From positions 1 to 14,168 of the forward strand of contig JBKPDO010000062.1 in NCBI GenBank assembly GCA_046727955.1: DNA of 14,168 bases, in the 5' to 3' direction. The notes under the pieces are model-generated. The model was not told the DNA's origin. It saw nothing but the letters and a program-made list of their open reading frames with translations, and did not search any database. This DNA is from DASVXQ01 sp046727955. GTDB lineage: Bacteria; Actinomycetota; CALGFH01. Each line of letters begins with the position of its first letter. The stretch's first letter is position 1. Made by a program: the position numbers and the translations under genes. Shown piece by piece: positions 1-6,689 of the stretch.

Positions 1-15
1 GGCCGCCTCCCGCGT

Positions 16-49
16 GGGGGGGGGGGGGGGGGGGGCCCCCCCCCCCCCC
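16..49. repeat. G20-C14 homopolymer inverted tract
   Basis: Twenty G (16-35) run directly into fourteen C (36-49). The flanks (CGT before, CAATGG after) resemble the flanks of the palindromic repeat copies at 108-131 and 168-191, so this may be a further copy whose centre is lost and whose G and C arms are over-extended. It could be a genuine slipped tract, or an assembly or sequencing artefact of a poly-G hairpin. No gene is supported here. Confidence 0.8.
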
Positions 50-100
50 AATGGGCTCCCCCGCCCCGGGCGCGCGAGCCGCGCGCCGTGGGGGGAAGCG

Positions 101-197
101 CGCGCCGTGGGGGGAGCGAGCTCCCCCCACATGGATCGACCTGCCCCGGCGCGCGACGCGCGCGCCGTGGGGGGAGCGAGCTCCCCCCACATGGATC
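101..197. repeat. Two tandem copies of a palindromic intergenic repeat
   Basis: A 37-base unit occurs at 101-137 and again, identically, at 161-197, a 60-bp period. Its core is a near-perfect palindrome with arms GTGGGGGGAGC and GCTCCCCCCAC (107-130 and 167-190). It is preceded by alternating CG sequence and followed by ATGGATC. A partial left half is also present at about 82-99. A related third copy lies at 2986-3009, between two converging operons. The structure would form a very stable RNA hairpin, so terminator or transcript-end activity is plausible, but there is no U tract. This reads as a dispersed repeat family of the genome. Confidence 0.85.
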
Positions 198-264
198 AAG
201 GAACCGCGGCAAGACATCGCCGTCGCCATGGCTACCCAACGACCGGTGCCACTGCCACAGATAA

Positions 265-305
265 CCGCCAGGGACGGGCGGGGGGGCCGAACCCGCCCCT
301 GGCGG
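265..305. terminator. GC-rich hairpin, possible terminator
   Basis: CCGCCAGGG (265-273) and the following GGGCGGG pair with CCCGCCCCTGGCGG (292-305) around a short loop, with a two-base AC bulge on the left arm. There is no T-rich tail. It lies in the gene-free 198-532 stretch upstream of tetR. It may end a transcript from upstream of the window or be an unrelated repeat. Confidence 0.4.
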
Positions 306-343
306 CAACCTGACAGCCCGGCGCTTGACGGGCCGATATTGCC

Positions 344-366
344 CCCTAGCCGAACCCCGGCTAGGG
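344..366. terminator. Perfect 9-bp hairpin in the tetR upstream region
   Basis: CCCTAGCCG (344-352) and CGGCTAGGG (358-366) form a perfect stem with a 5-nt loop. No poly-T follows on either strand. Together with the hairpin at 265-305 it suggests a transcript end region insulating the tetR operon. An operator role cannot be excluded. Confidence 0.4.
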
Positions 367-462
367 CGAGTGTGCGCCACATCTCCCCGCTGGTAAAGCG
401 ATCCGCCTGGCCAAAAGGTCCTGGCGCTCCGCTCGCCGTCCTCGGTGTACGTGAGCTGGGGG

Positions 463-517
463 TAGGATCACGCAACCGCTGACTCCGCAGCGTACGGGAA
501 GCTGTGACACCGCGTCA
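463..517 (+). promoter_or_regulatory. Putative tetR promoter -10 and operator
   Basis: TAGGAT (463-468) fits an actinobacterial -10 hexamer (TANNNT), though no convincing -35 is visible. Downstream, TGAC-N5-GTCA (505-517) is a small inverted repeat just before the ribosome binding site AGGGAG (521-526) of the TetR gene. That placement is typical of an autoregulatory TetR operator. Both assignments rest on position and short matches only. Confidence 0.3.
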
Positions 518-532
518 AACAGGGAGTAACAC

Positions 533-1171
533 GTGGCCAGCAGGGCGCAGGTCCGAGAGCAGCGTCGCCGCCGGCGCGAGGAATCCGAGCGGGAAATTCT
601 CGAGGCAGCGGAGCGCCTCCTTCGCGAGCGGCCCTTCCGCGATCTCACCGTCGACGACCTGATGACCGCGGCCGGGCAGTCCCGCACCACCTTCTACCGC
701 TACTTCAGTGACCGCCAGGAGCTGCTCATCCGGCTCCTCAGCGACCTCGCCGGGCAGCTCTACGAGATGGGCGGGGTCTGGCTCGAAGGCGGCGGCAACC
801 CCCGCGCCGAAAGTCTCCAGTCGTTCGAGCTGCTCACGCGCGTCTATGAGCAGCACGGCTCGCTGCTGCGCGCGATCGCCGAGGCCGCCTACCACGATCG
901 GGAGATCGAGGACGCCTACGCCAGGCTGGTGCAGCTGTTCATCGACGCCACCGTCGCCAGGCTGGAGCGCGACCAGGCCGCCGGGCGCGTCGTCCTGCCC
1001 CACCTGCGCGAGATGGCCACGGCACTGATCTGGATGAGCGAGCGCTACCTGACCATCAGGTTCGGCCAGCCCGGCGAGCAGGCGGACCACGGCACCGCCG
1101 TCGCCGTGCTGCACAACATCTGGATGCGCGCCATCTACCTCATCGACCCGCCCAGCCTCCCGGCCTTGTAG
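533..1171 (+). CDS. TetR/AcrR family transcriptional regulator
   Basis: This is a 212-residue one-component repressor of typical TetR length. The start is GTG at 533, with AGGGAG six bases upstream. Residues 1-17 form a basic tail. Residues about 18-65 are the TetR_N helix-turn-helix, with the family signature DLTVDDLMTAAGQSRTTFYRYF followed by the helix-4 start SDRQELL (split here as DLTVDDLMTAAG and QSRTTFYRYFSD). The alpha-helical remainder resembles the C-terminal ligand-binding and dimerisation domain of EthR-like members. The oxidoreductase gene follows after 33 bases on the same strand, so it is the likeliest regulatory target besides tetR itself. The ligand cannot be read from sequence. 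The gene is intact and codon use matches its neighbours. Confidence 0.93.
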   Translation: MASRAQVREQRRRRREESEREILEAAERLLRERPFRDLTVDDLMTAAGQSRTTFYRYFSDRQELLIRLLSDLAGQLYEMGGVWLEGGGNPRAESLQSFELLTRVYEQHGSLLRAIAEAAYHDREIEDAYARLVQLFIDATVARLERDQAAGRVVLPHLREMATALIWMSERYLTIRFGQPGEQADHGTAVAVLHNIWMRAIYLIDPPSLPAL

Positions 1172-1204
1172 CCGGGCGGCTGGGCCGACCCTCGGAGGAG
1201 CCGG

Positions 1205-2146
1205 TTGCGTGCGGTGACGATCGAGAACGGCAAGCTGGCGATCCGCGAGCACCCAGACCCCGTGCCAGGCAAGGGCGAGGTGCTGGTGCGCGTATGGGCC
1301 GCCGGGCTGAACGGCGCCGACCTGCACCAGGTCCGCGGCGGCTACCCCGCTCCGCCGGGCAGCCCGGCCGACATCCCCGGCATCGAGATCGCCGGTGAGG
1401 TCGTTGAGGCCGGCCCCGGCGCCATCCGCTTCCGTCCGGGTGACCGGGTCATGTCGCTGGTCGGCGGCGGGGGCCAGGCCGAGCTGGCGGTGGTGCACGA
1501 GCGCGTCGCCATGCCCATGCCCGACCGCCTGTCCTGGGCGGAGGCCGGCGGTTTTCCCGAGGTGTTCATCACCGCCCATGACGCGCTGTTCACGCAGTGC
1601 GGGCTGTCGCTCGGCGAGCGCCTGCTGGTCAGCGGCGCGGCCGGCGGGGTGGGCACCGCGGCCGTCCAGCTGGCCAGGGCCGCTGGCGCGGCGGTGGTCG
1701 CCTCTGTGCGCAACCCAGAGCACCACCGCGCCGTCGCCGAGCTCGGCGCCGAGCTGGTGGTGGCGCCCGCCGACGTGGCGCGCACCGGCCCCTTCGACGT
1801 GATCCTCGAACTGGTCGGGGCGCCGAACCTGCCCCTCAACCTCGAGCTACTCGCCACCCGCGGCCGCATCTCGGTGATCGGCATTGCTGCCGGCACCACC
1901 TTCGAGCTGGACCTGGGCCTGCTCATGGCGCGCCGCGGCAGGCTTATGGGGTCGTCGCTGCGCTACCGCGCGCTCGAGGAGAAGGCCGACGCCACCCGCC
2001 GGGTCGAAGTGGCCGCGCTGTCGGCGGTCACCGCTGGGCGTTTGCGCGTGCCAGTCGCCGCCACCTACCCGCTCGAGCGGGCCGAAGAGGCCTACGAGCG
2101 CTTCCGGGCTGGAGGCAAGCTCGGCAAGGTCGTGCTGGAGACGTAG
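1205..2146 (+). CDS. Zinc-free NAD(P)H:quinone oxidoreductase-like MDR protein
   Basis: This is a 313-residue medium-chain dehydrogenase/reductase. The start is TTG at 1205, chosen because GGAGGAG (1194-1200) sits four bases upstream and the N-terminus MRAVTIENG is the normal beginning of quinone oxidoreductases. The GroES-like domain covers about residues 1-120 (PGxEIAGEV, GDRVMSLVGGGG) and lacks the Cys and His zinc ligands of alcohol dehydrogenases. The Rossmann fold follows, with the nucleotide motif VSGAAGGVGTAAVQLA near residues 139-154, and the C-terminus has the expected GGKLGKVVLET. The expected reaction is NAD(P)H-dependent reduction of quinones or alpha,beta-enones in the cytosol. 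It probably forms an operon with the preceding TetR, which suggests an electrophile or quinone stress response. Substrate is not predictable. Confidence 0.92.
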   Translation: MRAVTIENGKLAIREHPDPVPGKGEVLVRVWAAGLNGADLHQVRGGYPAPPGSPADIPGIEIAGEVVEAGPGAIRFRPGDRVMSLVGGGGQAELAVVHERVAMPMPDRLSWAEAGGFPEVFITAHDALFTQCGLSLGERLLVSGAAGGVGTAAVQLARAAGAAVVASVRNPEHHRAVAELGAELVVAPADVARTGPFDVILELVGAPNLPLNLELLATRGRISVIGIAAGTTFELDLGLLMARRGRLMGSSLRYRALEEKADATRRVEVAALSAVTAGRLRVPVAATYPLERAEEAYERFRAGGKLGKVVLET

Positions 2147-2195
2147 AGTCCCATCTTCGACCGGGACCGTGACCGTTTCGAAGGCGGAGGACCTC

Positions 2196-2921
2196 ATGCG
2201 CGTCAGCACGTTCGCGGCGACCGACGTCGGTCTGGTGCGCCAGGGCAACGAGGACAGCCATTTCCGCGGCGCGACCGTGCTGGCGGTGGCCGACGGGCTG
2301 GGCGGCCACCAGGCCGGCGAGGTCGCCTCGGCGATCGCGATCGAGCCGGTCGCCGCCCTCGACGAGCGCACCTTCGCCTCCCCCGAAGAGGCGCGCGAAG
2401 CGCTGGTCGCCGCGATCAGGCAGGGGAACCAGGCGATCATCGCCAAGGCCATGTCCGATCCCGCCTATTGGGGAATGGGTACCACCGTGACCGCTGCCGC
2501 CATCGCCGGCGACCGCTGGCTGCAGCTCGCGCACGTCGGCGACAGCCGCGCCTACCTGCTGCGCGGCGATCGGCTCCAGCAGCTCACCAGGGACCACACC
2601 ATCGTCGCCGAGCTGGTGCGCCAGGGGCGTCTCACGCAAGGCGAGGCCGCGCACCACCCCGAACGCAGCGTCCTGACCCGCGCGGTCGGCCTGGACCCGG
2701 GCCTGGAAGTCGACACCCCGCCCCCGCTCGAGCTGCGGCCAGGGGACCAGGTCCTGCTCTGCTCGGACGGCCTGACCGACGCTGTCACCGAGGACCGCAT
2801 CGCGGAGATCCTGCGCACCCAGGACGACGGGCGGGCCGCCTGCCGGGCGCTGCTGGACGCGGCCATCGCCGCCGGCGCCCCCGACAACGTCACCGTCGTG
2901 CTGCTCCGAGCGGCCGGCTGA
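2196..2921 (+). CDS. PP2C-type Ser/Thr protein phosphatase, single domain
   Basis: This is a 241-residue cytosolic PPM/PP2C phosphatase. The frame is open further upstream, but ATG 2196 is preferred: GGCGGAGG ends five bases before it, and MRVSTFAATDVGLVRQGNED is the standard start of prokaryotic PP2Cs. Metal-binding and catalytic motifs run in order: RQGNEDS (15-21), VADGLGGHQAGE (31-42), GMGTT (93-97), AHVGDSRAYL (112-121), LTRDHT (130-135), LTRAVGL (160-166), LLCSDGLTDAV (187-197), APDNVTVV (228-235). There is no transmembrane helix or extracellular domain, unlike mycobacterial PstP. The gene begins 49 bases after the oxidoreductase and probably shares its transcript. It would dephosphorylate Ser/Thr-kinase substrates or STAS proteins, and the STAS operon lies just downstream on the other strand. 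No cognate Hanks kinase is in the window. Confidence 0.94.
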   Translation: MRVSTFAATDVGLVRQGNEDSHFRGATVLAVADGLGGHQAGEVASAIAIEPVAALDERTFASPEEAREALVAAIRQGNQAIIAKAMSDPAYWGMGTTVTAAAIAGDRWLQLAHVGDSRAYLLRGDRLQQLTRDHTIVAELVRQGRLTQGEAAHHPERSVLTRAVGLDPGLEVDTPPPLELRPGDQVLLCSDGLTDAVTEDRIAEILRTQDDGRAACRALLDAAIAAGAPDNVTVVLLRAAG

Positions 2922-2985
2922 TCCGGCCCGCTCCCGCTGAGCGTCCCTTTCACCAGCGACCATGGCACAGGCGCTCTTGGGGGGC

Positions 2986-3009
2986 GTGGGGGGAGCGGGC
3001 TCCCCCCAC
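2986..3009. terminator. Palindromic repeat copy acting as likely bidirectional transcript end
   Basis: Arms GTGGGGGGAGC and GCTCCCCCCAC pair around a two-base centre. This is the same core as the copies at 107-130 and 167-190, with one base changed in the middle. The downstream sequence (GGATC, then CCCCGGCGCGCGA at about 3020-3032) is also shared with the first copy. It lies between the stop of the PP2C gene (2921) and the stop of the converging STAS gene (3049), where a transcript end for both operons is expected. No U-rich tract is seen, so factor-dependent termination or RNA 3'-end protection is as likely as intrinsic termination. Confidence 0.6.
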
Positions 3010-3048
3010 CGGGATCAGGCCCCGGCGCGCGAAGTGAAGCGAACAGGC

Positions 3049-3405
3049 CTAGCCAGAGACGCTGCTAAGCGCCGCGGCCTCGTTGTCGTGGATGCCGATC
3101 GCCTCGTCGAGGCGCGTCAGCGAGAAGATCTGCCGATAGTGCTCGTTGAGCCCGTAGGCGAGCAGCCGCTGGCGCTGGCGGTTGGCCCGCACCAGCAGCG
3201 TCACCAGCATCCCGATGCCGCCGCTGTTCACGTACTCGAGCCCGCTGAAGTTCAGCACGATCGTCCTGGTCGAGTCCGTGCTCGCCCGCGCGTAGGCATC
3301 CATCAGCTCGCCCTCGCAGGCGGTGGTAACGTCGCCCTTGATGTCCACCACGCTGGTCATGCCGTCAACCTGGCGCACGTCCATCTGGACACTCGGCTCG
3401 CTCAT
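3049..3405 (-). CDS. STAS-domain anti-sigma factor antagonist (second copy)
   Basis: This 118-residue SpoIIAA/RsbV-like protein is the last gene of the partner-switching operon. ATG 3405 is preceded by a purine-rich GGGAGGGCAAGGG site. The single STAS domain spans about residues 8-112: IVLNFSGLEYVNSGGIGMLV carries the phosphorylatable Ser of the NSGG motif (near residue 62), where Bacillus proteins have DS(S/T)G. Unphosphorylated antagonists bind the anti-sigma kinase and free a sigma factor; kinase phosphorylation switches this off. It is clearly paralogous to the upstream STAS protein (shared pattern EHYRxIFxxTRL and MGI/IGI-type ends), so the pair probably arose by tandem duplication. The two start and stop 35 bases apart. 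Confidence 0.92.
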   Translation of the reverse strand: MSEPSVQMDVRQVDGMTSVVDIKGDVTTACEGELMDAYARASTDSTRTIVLNFSGLEYVNSGGIGMLVTLLVRANRQRQRLLAYGLNEHYRQIFSLTRLDEAIGIHDNEAAALSSVSG

Positions 3406-3440
3406 TCCCTTGCCCTCCCGTCGGTGCCCGCTCGGTCCGA

Positions 3441-3803
3441 TCAGCGAGCGGTCGCGGGCGCGGAGCCCACGGCGCTCTGCTCGTCCGGATAGATTCCCAT
3501 GAAGTCAGAGAGCCGGGTGATCTGGAAGATCTCCCGGTAGTGCTCGGTCAGACCGCAGGCGGTCACCCGGCGGCCGTCGGCGCGGGCCTGCGCCAGCAGC
3601 GAGACGATCAGCGCGATGCCAGTCGAGTTGATGTAGCCCACCCGCTCGAAGTTCAGCACGATCGCGCCGTGGCCACGCCCGGCCGCCTCCTGGTAGGCAG
3701 CCCGCAGCGCTTCGTTGGACGCCCGCTCGATGTCCCCGTCGAGGTCGATCACGCTGACTCCGTCGCGCTCCCGCACGGTGGCCTCGAGCTCACGAACGGC
3801 CAT
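3441..3803 (-). CDS. STAS-domain anti-sigma factor antagonist (first copy)
   Basis: The protein has 120 residues counting from ATG 3803. The frame is open to 3848, but the internal ATG has a strong AAGGGGAG site and gives the normal family N-terminus MAVRELEATVRERDG. The STAS domain has IVLNFERVGYINSTGIALIV, with Ser/Thr of INSTG as the phospho-acceptor, and EHYREIFQITRL near the C-terminus. Its start lies 14 bases inside the 3' end of the phosphatase/kinase gene, so the two are translationally coupled. That fits stoichiometric production of an antagonist with its own kinase and phosphatase. Its role is the phosphorylation-dependent partner switch controlling an alternative sigma factor or another output; no sigma factor gene is in the window. 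Confidence 0.93.
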   Translation of the reverse strand: MAVRELEATVRERDGVSVIDLDGDIERASNEALRAAYQEAAGRGHGAIVLNFERVGYINSTGIALIVSLLAQARADGRRVTACGLTEHYREIFQITRLSDFMGIYPDEQSAVGSAPATAR

Positions 3804-5439
3804 GGTCAGCTCCCCTTTCCACGTCAGGCAGGCGCATGACCAGCTCAATGACGTGATGGTGCTCGTCAGAGGAAGTGCGCAGGTCGTCCACCATGTTCTT
3901 GATCAGGAACAGCCCCCAGCCGCGGGGCGACTGCTCGCCGGCGAGCTTGGCTTCCAGGTCGGGCGTTAGTGCCTCCGGTATCGGCCTGCCGCCGCCGTGG
4001 TCGGTGATCCTCACCATCAGGTCGTCCGCGGAGGCGACCACCTGCACCCCGACCTGGAGCTCGGGCCGGCCCTGGTTGCCGTGCTCGATGGCGTTCATGG
4101 TGGCCTCGCCGACGGCGGTCTTGAGCCGCTCCAGCCGCGGCGCCGGCAGGTCGAGCCCGCTCACCGCCTCGGTCACACCCTCGATCGCGATCCGCTCGTT
4201 GCCAGGCTGGCTCGCCAGCTCGAACTCTGTGAGCACCCGCTCGGCCTCGCCGGCCTTGCCGGCCTCGCTGAGCACCGAGCCCGCCGCCGCGCCGCCGGTG
4301 CGCCGCAGGGTCACCAGGGTGATGTCGTCCTCCTGCTCCCAGCCGGGGCCGGTGAAGCGCGCCAGCTCGGCGAGCAGCAGGTCGATGAGCTCCTCGCCCG
4401 CTGGACGGTCGCCGGACAGCTTGGCCAGCCGCGGGAAGCCGAACATCTCGCCGTCCGGCCCGTGCGCCTCGGCCAGGCCGTCGGAGTGCAGCAGCATCCC
4501 GTCGCCTCCGGTGAGCCCGACCTCCTTCTCCTCGTACCGCATCCCGGGCAGCAGCCCGAGCGGCATGCCGGTGGCGCGCAGCTCCGTAACCCCGCCCTCG
4601 CCCCGCAGGTAAGGCAGGTTGTGGCCGGCGTTGGCGAAGCGCAGCCGCCCGGTCGAGGGGTCGAGCACCGCGTACAGGCAGGTGACGAACATGTGCGCCG
4701 GCATCTCCTCGACCAGCAGGTCGTTGGCACGCTCGAGCACCTCGGCCGGGGACACCAGCCGCGGCGCCTCCGCCCGCAGGATCGCGTGGGTCGTGGCCAT
4801 CACCAGCGCCGCCGGAACGCCCTTGTCGGTGACGTCGCCGACGACGATGCCGATCTGGCCGCCAGGCAGCGGGATGAAATCGTAGAAGTCGCCGCCGACC
4901 GCGCGAGCCGGCTGGTAGTAGGCGGCCACGTGCCAGCCTGGCAGGTCGGGCAGGTCACGCGGGAGGAATTGCTGCTGGATGAGCTGGGCGACCTTCAGCT
5001 CCTGCTCGATCCGCTCCCGCTGGCGGACCTCGGCCTCCTGCTCGCGCACGAGCTGGGCGACCCGGATCGCGGGCGCGGCATGGCCGGCGAGGTCGCTCAG
5101 CAGCTTACGGTCGTCGGCGGAGTAGTCCTGCTCGCTGCGGCGCGCGCCCAGGTTGAGCAGCCCCAGCAGCTCGCCCTGGTTGATCAGCGGAACGACCAGG
5201 CGCATGCCAGACGCGCGCAGCGCGACCAGCGCTGGCGACTCCAGCTCGAGCGATTCTAGGTCCACCACCCCGCCCGCCGCCTGGAAATAGGCGATCAGCG
5301 GGTCGTTGGGAGCGACGTCCAACTCGGGCACGTCCGCGTGGACAGGCGCGGGCTGGAGCACGGCCTCGCCAGGCTCCCGCCTCCGGGCGGCCGGCGCGCG
5401 GCCCACAACCCACTTCCAGCTTCTCGAACCCATCGTCAT
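3790..5439 (-). CDS. GAF - SpoIIE/RsbU phosphatase - RsbW-like HATPase fusion
   Basis: This 549-residue protein carries both arms of a partner switch on one chain. ATG 5439 has GGAGGG five bases upstream. Residues about 40-135 are a GAF-like sensor (VVPLINQGELLGLLNLG). A short coiled linker (131-157) leads to QQQFLP and the SpoIIE PP2C domain (about 165-380), with GGDFYDF, GDVTDKGVPAALVMA, FANAGHN, LLHSDGL and EDDITLV. Residues about 405-540 are a RsbW-type HATPase: N-box EATMNAIEHGN, ITDHGGG and GWGLFLIKNMVDD. By family knowledge the HATPase phosphorylates STAS antagonists and may hold a sigma factor, while the PP2C domain reverses the phosphorylation; the GAF domain would set the balance. 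Two STAS genes follow immediately. No transmembrane segment is present. The ligand is unknown. Confidence 0.93.
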   Translation of the reverse strand: MTMGSRSWKWVVGRAPAARRREPGEAVLQPAPVHADVPELDVAPNDPLIAYFQAAGGVVDLESLELESPALVALRASGMRLVVPLINQGELLGLLNLGARRSEQDYSADDRKLLSDLAGHAAPAIRVAQLVREQEAEVRQRERIEQELKVAQLIQQQFLPRDLPDLPGWHVAAYYQPARAVGGDFYDFIPLPGGQIGIVVGDVTDKGVPAALVMATTHAILRAEAPRLVSPAEVLERANDLLVEEMPAHMFVTCLYAVLDPSTGRLRFANAGHNLPYLRGEGGVTELRATGMPLGLLPGMRYEEKEVGLTGGDGMLLHSDGLAEAHGPDGEMFGFPRLAKLSGDRPAGEELIDLLLAELARFTGPGWEQEDDITLVTLRRTGGAAAGSVLSEAGKAGEAERVLTEFELASQPGNERIAIEGVTEAVSGLDLPAPRLERLKTAVGEATMNAIEHGNQGRPELQVGVQVVASADDLMVRITDHGGGRPIPEALTPDLEAKLAGEQSPRGWGLFLIKNMVDDLRTSSDEHHHVIELVMRLPDVERGADHGRS

Positions 5440-5518
5440 CTCGACCCTCCGGCACGGTTATAGCGCGCGAGCGTCCCGGCATCGTTACGGTTGCGCCCAG
5501 TGCGTGGGCCACAGGGAG

Positions 5519-5546
5519 ATTTTCTTCGGCTGCATGGTCTGGTCAA
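5519..5546 (-). promoter_or_regulatory. Putative promoter of the partner-switching operon
   Basis: On the minus strand, TTGACC (5541-5546) is followed after 16 bases by GAAAAT (5519-5524), a reasonable sigma-70-type -35/-10 pair. Transcription would start about 70 bases before ATG 5439. It lies between the divergently irrelevant end of the MmcQ gene (stop at 5575) and the phosphatase gene on the same strand. A second AT-rich hexamer, TATAAC (5457-5462), is too close to the ribosome binding site to be a likely -10. Confidence 0.35.
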
Positions 5547-5574
5547 CCAGCGCCGGCAGCCGGTGGTCCGAGGC

Positions 5575-5916
5575 TCACGGCCCCAGGTAGGCGGCGGCGA
5601 CCCGCTTCGGCACGACCATGCGCCACGCCTCGATGACCAGTTCCCGCATCTCGGCCTCGTCGATTGCGCCCAGCCACACCTGCACCCAGTTGTACCGTTC
5701 ATCCGACGCGGCCGGCATGTGGAACTTCTCGGGCTCGCTGACCACGAGCGCGGCCCGCTCCTCCTTGGGAAAGGCAAACCCCATCGACGCCTCGTCCGGC
5801 GAGATCGAGAGGAAGACGATCCTGCCCACCCGGAACTTGACGTGGTCTCGTATCAGCCGCTCCTCGCTGCGTGGCAGCGAGCCAGCCACCCGCCGCACGT
5901 CCTCAGCTGTGACCAT
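5575..5916 (-). CDS. MmcQ/YjbR family protein
   Basis: This small protein of 113 residues belongs to the YjbR/MmcQ (CyaY-like fold, PF04237-type) family, usually 110-125 residues. It is recognised from the ordered features MVTAEDVRRVAGSLPRSEE at the start, KFRVGRIVFLSISPDE, a FPKEERAAL strand, and YNWVQVWLGAIDEAEMRELV near the end. ATG 5916 is preferred, with GAGGGG about ten bases upstream; a TTG at 5940 in the same frame would add eight residues. Members are annotated as DNA-binding on the basis of fold, but the molecular role is not established. It is transcribed in the same direction as the partner-switching operon, 135 bases upstream, and functional linkage is not evident. Confidence 0.85.
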   Translation of the reverse strand: MVTAEDVRRVAGSLPRSEERLIRDHVKFRVGRIVFLSISPDEASMGFAFPKEERAALVVSEPEKFHMPAASDERYNWVQVWLGAIDEAEMRELVIEAWRMVVPKRVAAAYLGP

Positions 5917-5942
5917 CCCCACGACACCCCTCGCCTTCAACC

Positions 5943-6022
5943 GAGGACGGCTCGCTCGACCTCTGGCTCCAGCACGACACCCCCGGCTCGGAACGCGAGG
6001 CGAACTGGCTCCCGTGGCCGCT
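5943..6022 (+). pseudogene. Remnant of a DUF1254/DUF1214 protein C-terminus
   Basis: One plus-strand frame of about 27 codons reads DGSLDLWLQHDTPG followed by EREANWLP. This is the conserved strand and Asn-Trp-Leu-Pro signature near the end of DUF1214 (PF06742) proteins. Nothing of the rest of the gene is visible on either side: the 5' flank is the start of the MmcQ gene, and the 3' flank is the end of the VOC pseudogene on the other strand. It has no start codon or ribosome binding site. It is most likely a scar of a deletion that removed the body of a formerly present gene. Recognition is by motif only. Confidence 0.6.
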
Positions 6023-6402
6023 TCACTCCTTGATCTGGAGGATGCCCAGCGCGTTCTTGCCTGGGTCGATGATCTACGCTGCCCAGGCGAACCCGATGTC
6101 GGCGATGCCGTCCTGGGTCTTCAGGCCGGGCAGGTCGTACTCCTCGACCTTGACGCCGCGTGACCGGAACTCCGCAACCTCAGCACGCACGTCCCTGACC
6201 AGCCACGATGCCTGCGTCTGCGGGTCCGCGGTCCCCGTGGTGCTCTTGGTCACGTCCAGCTGCGTCCCGCCGCCGCACCGAAACACGATGGCGGCCTCGC
6301 TCTCGCTGAGGATCTCCAGGCGAGCTTGGTGTGGTAGACGTCTCGCGCTGCGGTAAGGTCGGTCGCCAGCAACACGGGATGGATCGGATGCGCTCCAAGC
6401 AT
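6023..6402 (-). pseudogene. VOC/glyoxalase-fold protein, frameshift and nonsense
   Basis: ATG 6402 with GGAAGGA upstream begins MLGAHPIHPVLLATDLTAAR, a typical vicinal-oxygen-chelate (glyoxalase/bleomycin resistance) N-terminus. At about 6320-6323 the frame breaks: restoring one G turns KLAWRSSA into KLGLEILSESEAAIVFRCGG, and the second frame continues with QLDVTKSTTG and EEYDLPGLKTQDGIADIGFAWAA. An in-frame TAG at 6074-6072 follows, where homologues would have an aromatic residue. The same frame then reads IIDPGKNALGILQIKE and ends at TGA 6023-6025. The repaired protein would be 126 residues, the normal size for a single-module VOC protein. Two independent lesions argue for a true pseudogene rather than one sequencing error. 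Confidence 0.85.
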
Positions 6403-6458
6403 GGGTGTCCTTCCGCTCTGTTCGGCGCCGCAAGCGGCCCGACGACCTCCAGCCTTCC

Positions 6459-6482
6459 GGCAGCCTAACAGGCAGCCTGACA
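6459..6482. repeat. 12-bp tandem repeat between VOC pseudogene and hydrolase
   Basis: GGCAGCCTAACA (6459-6470) is followed directly by GGCAGCCTGACA (6471-6482), one mismatch. It lies in the 287-base region (6403-6689) between the VOC start and the hydrolase start. Apart from the hydrolase ribosome binding site GGGAGGA (6674-6680) I see nothing else convincing there, and no clear promoter. Confidence 0.5.
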
Positions 6483-6689
6483 GCGCGGGAGCAGGACCAC
6501 ACCGATCCCGCACAACCCGTCCAGACACTTCGCTAACGGGACACTGGAATAAGCGTCACACCCGTCCTGCAGACTGACGACACAAACGCTGGCCGGAGAT
6601 CCGACCCGCGTCCTGCCTCCTGGCCGGTCCCTTAGCCGGTCGGGCGAGCTTACCAACTGCCTCGTGCACGACTGGGAGGACCGCTGACT

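Noticed and set aside
101..197. CRISPR array
   Set aside because: Only two full units, a 37-base unit that is a single perfect hairpin, CG-rich low-complexity between them, and no cas genes.
515..1726. A 403-codon open frame on the minus strand
   Set aside because: It lies antisense to tetR and the oxidoreductase, both with clear family motifs, and its own product is low-complexity Ala/Gly/Asp sequence with no recognisable domain; a GC-rich shadow frame.
3997..5259. A 420-codon open frame on the plus strand
   Set aside because: It is antisense to the phosphatase/kinase fusion and has no domain, ribosome binding site or family resemblance.
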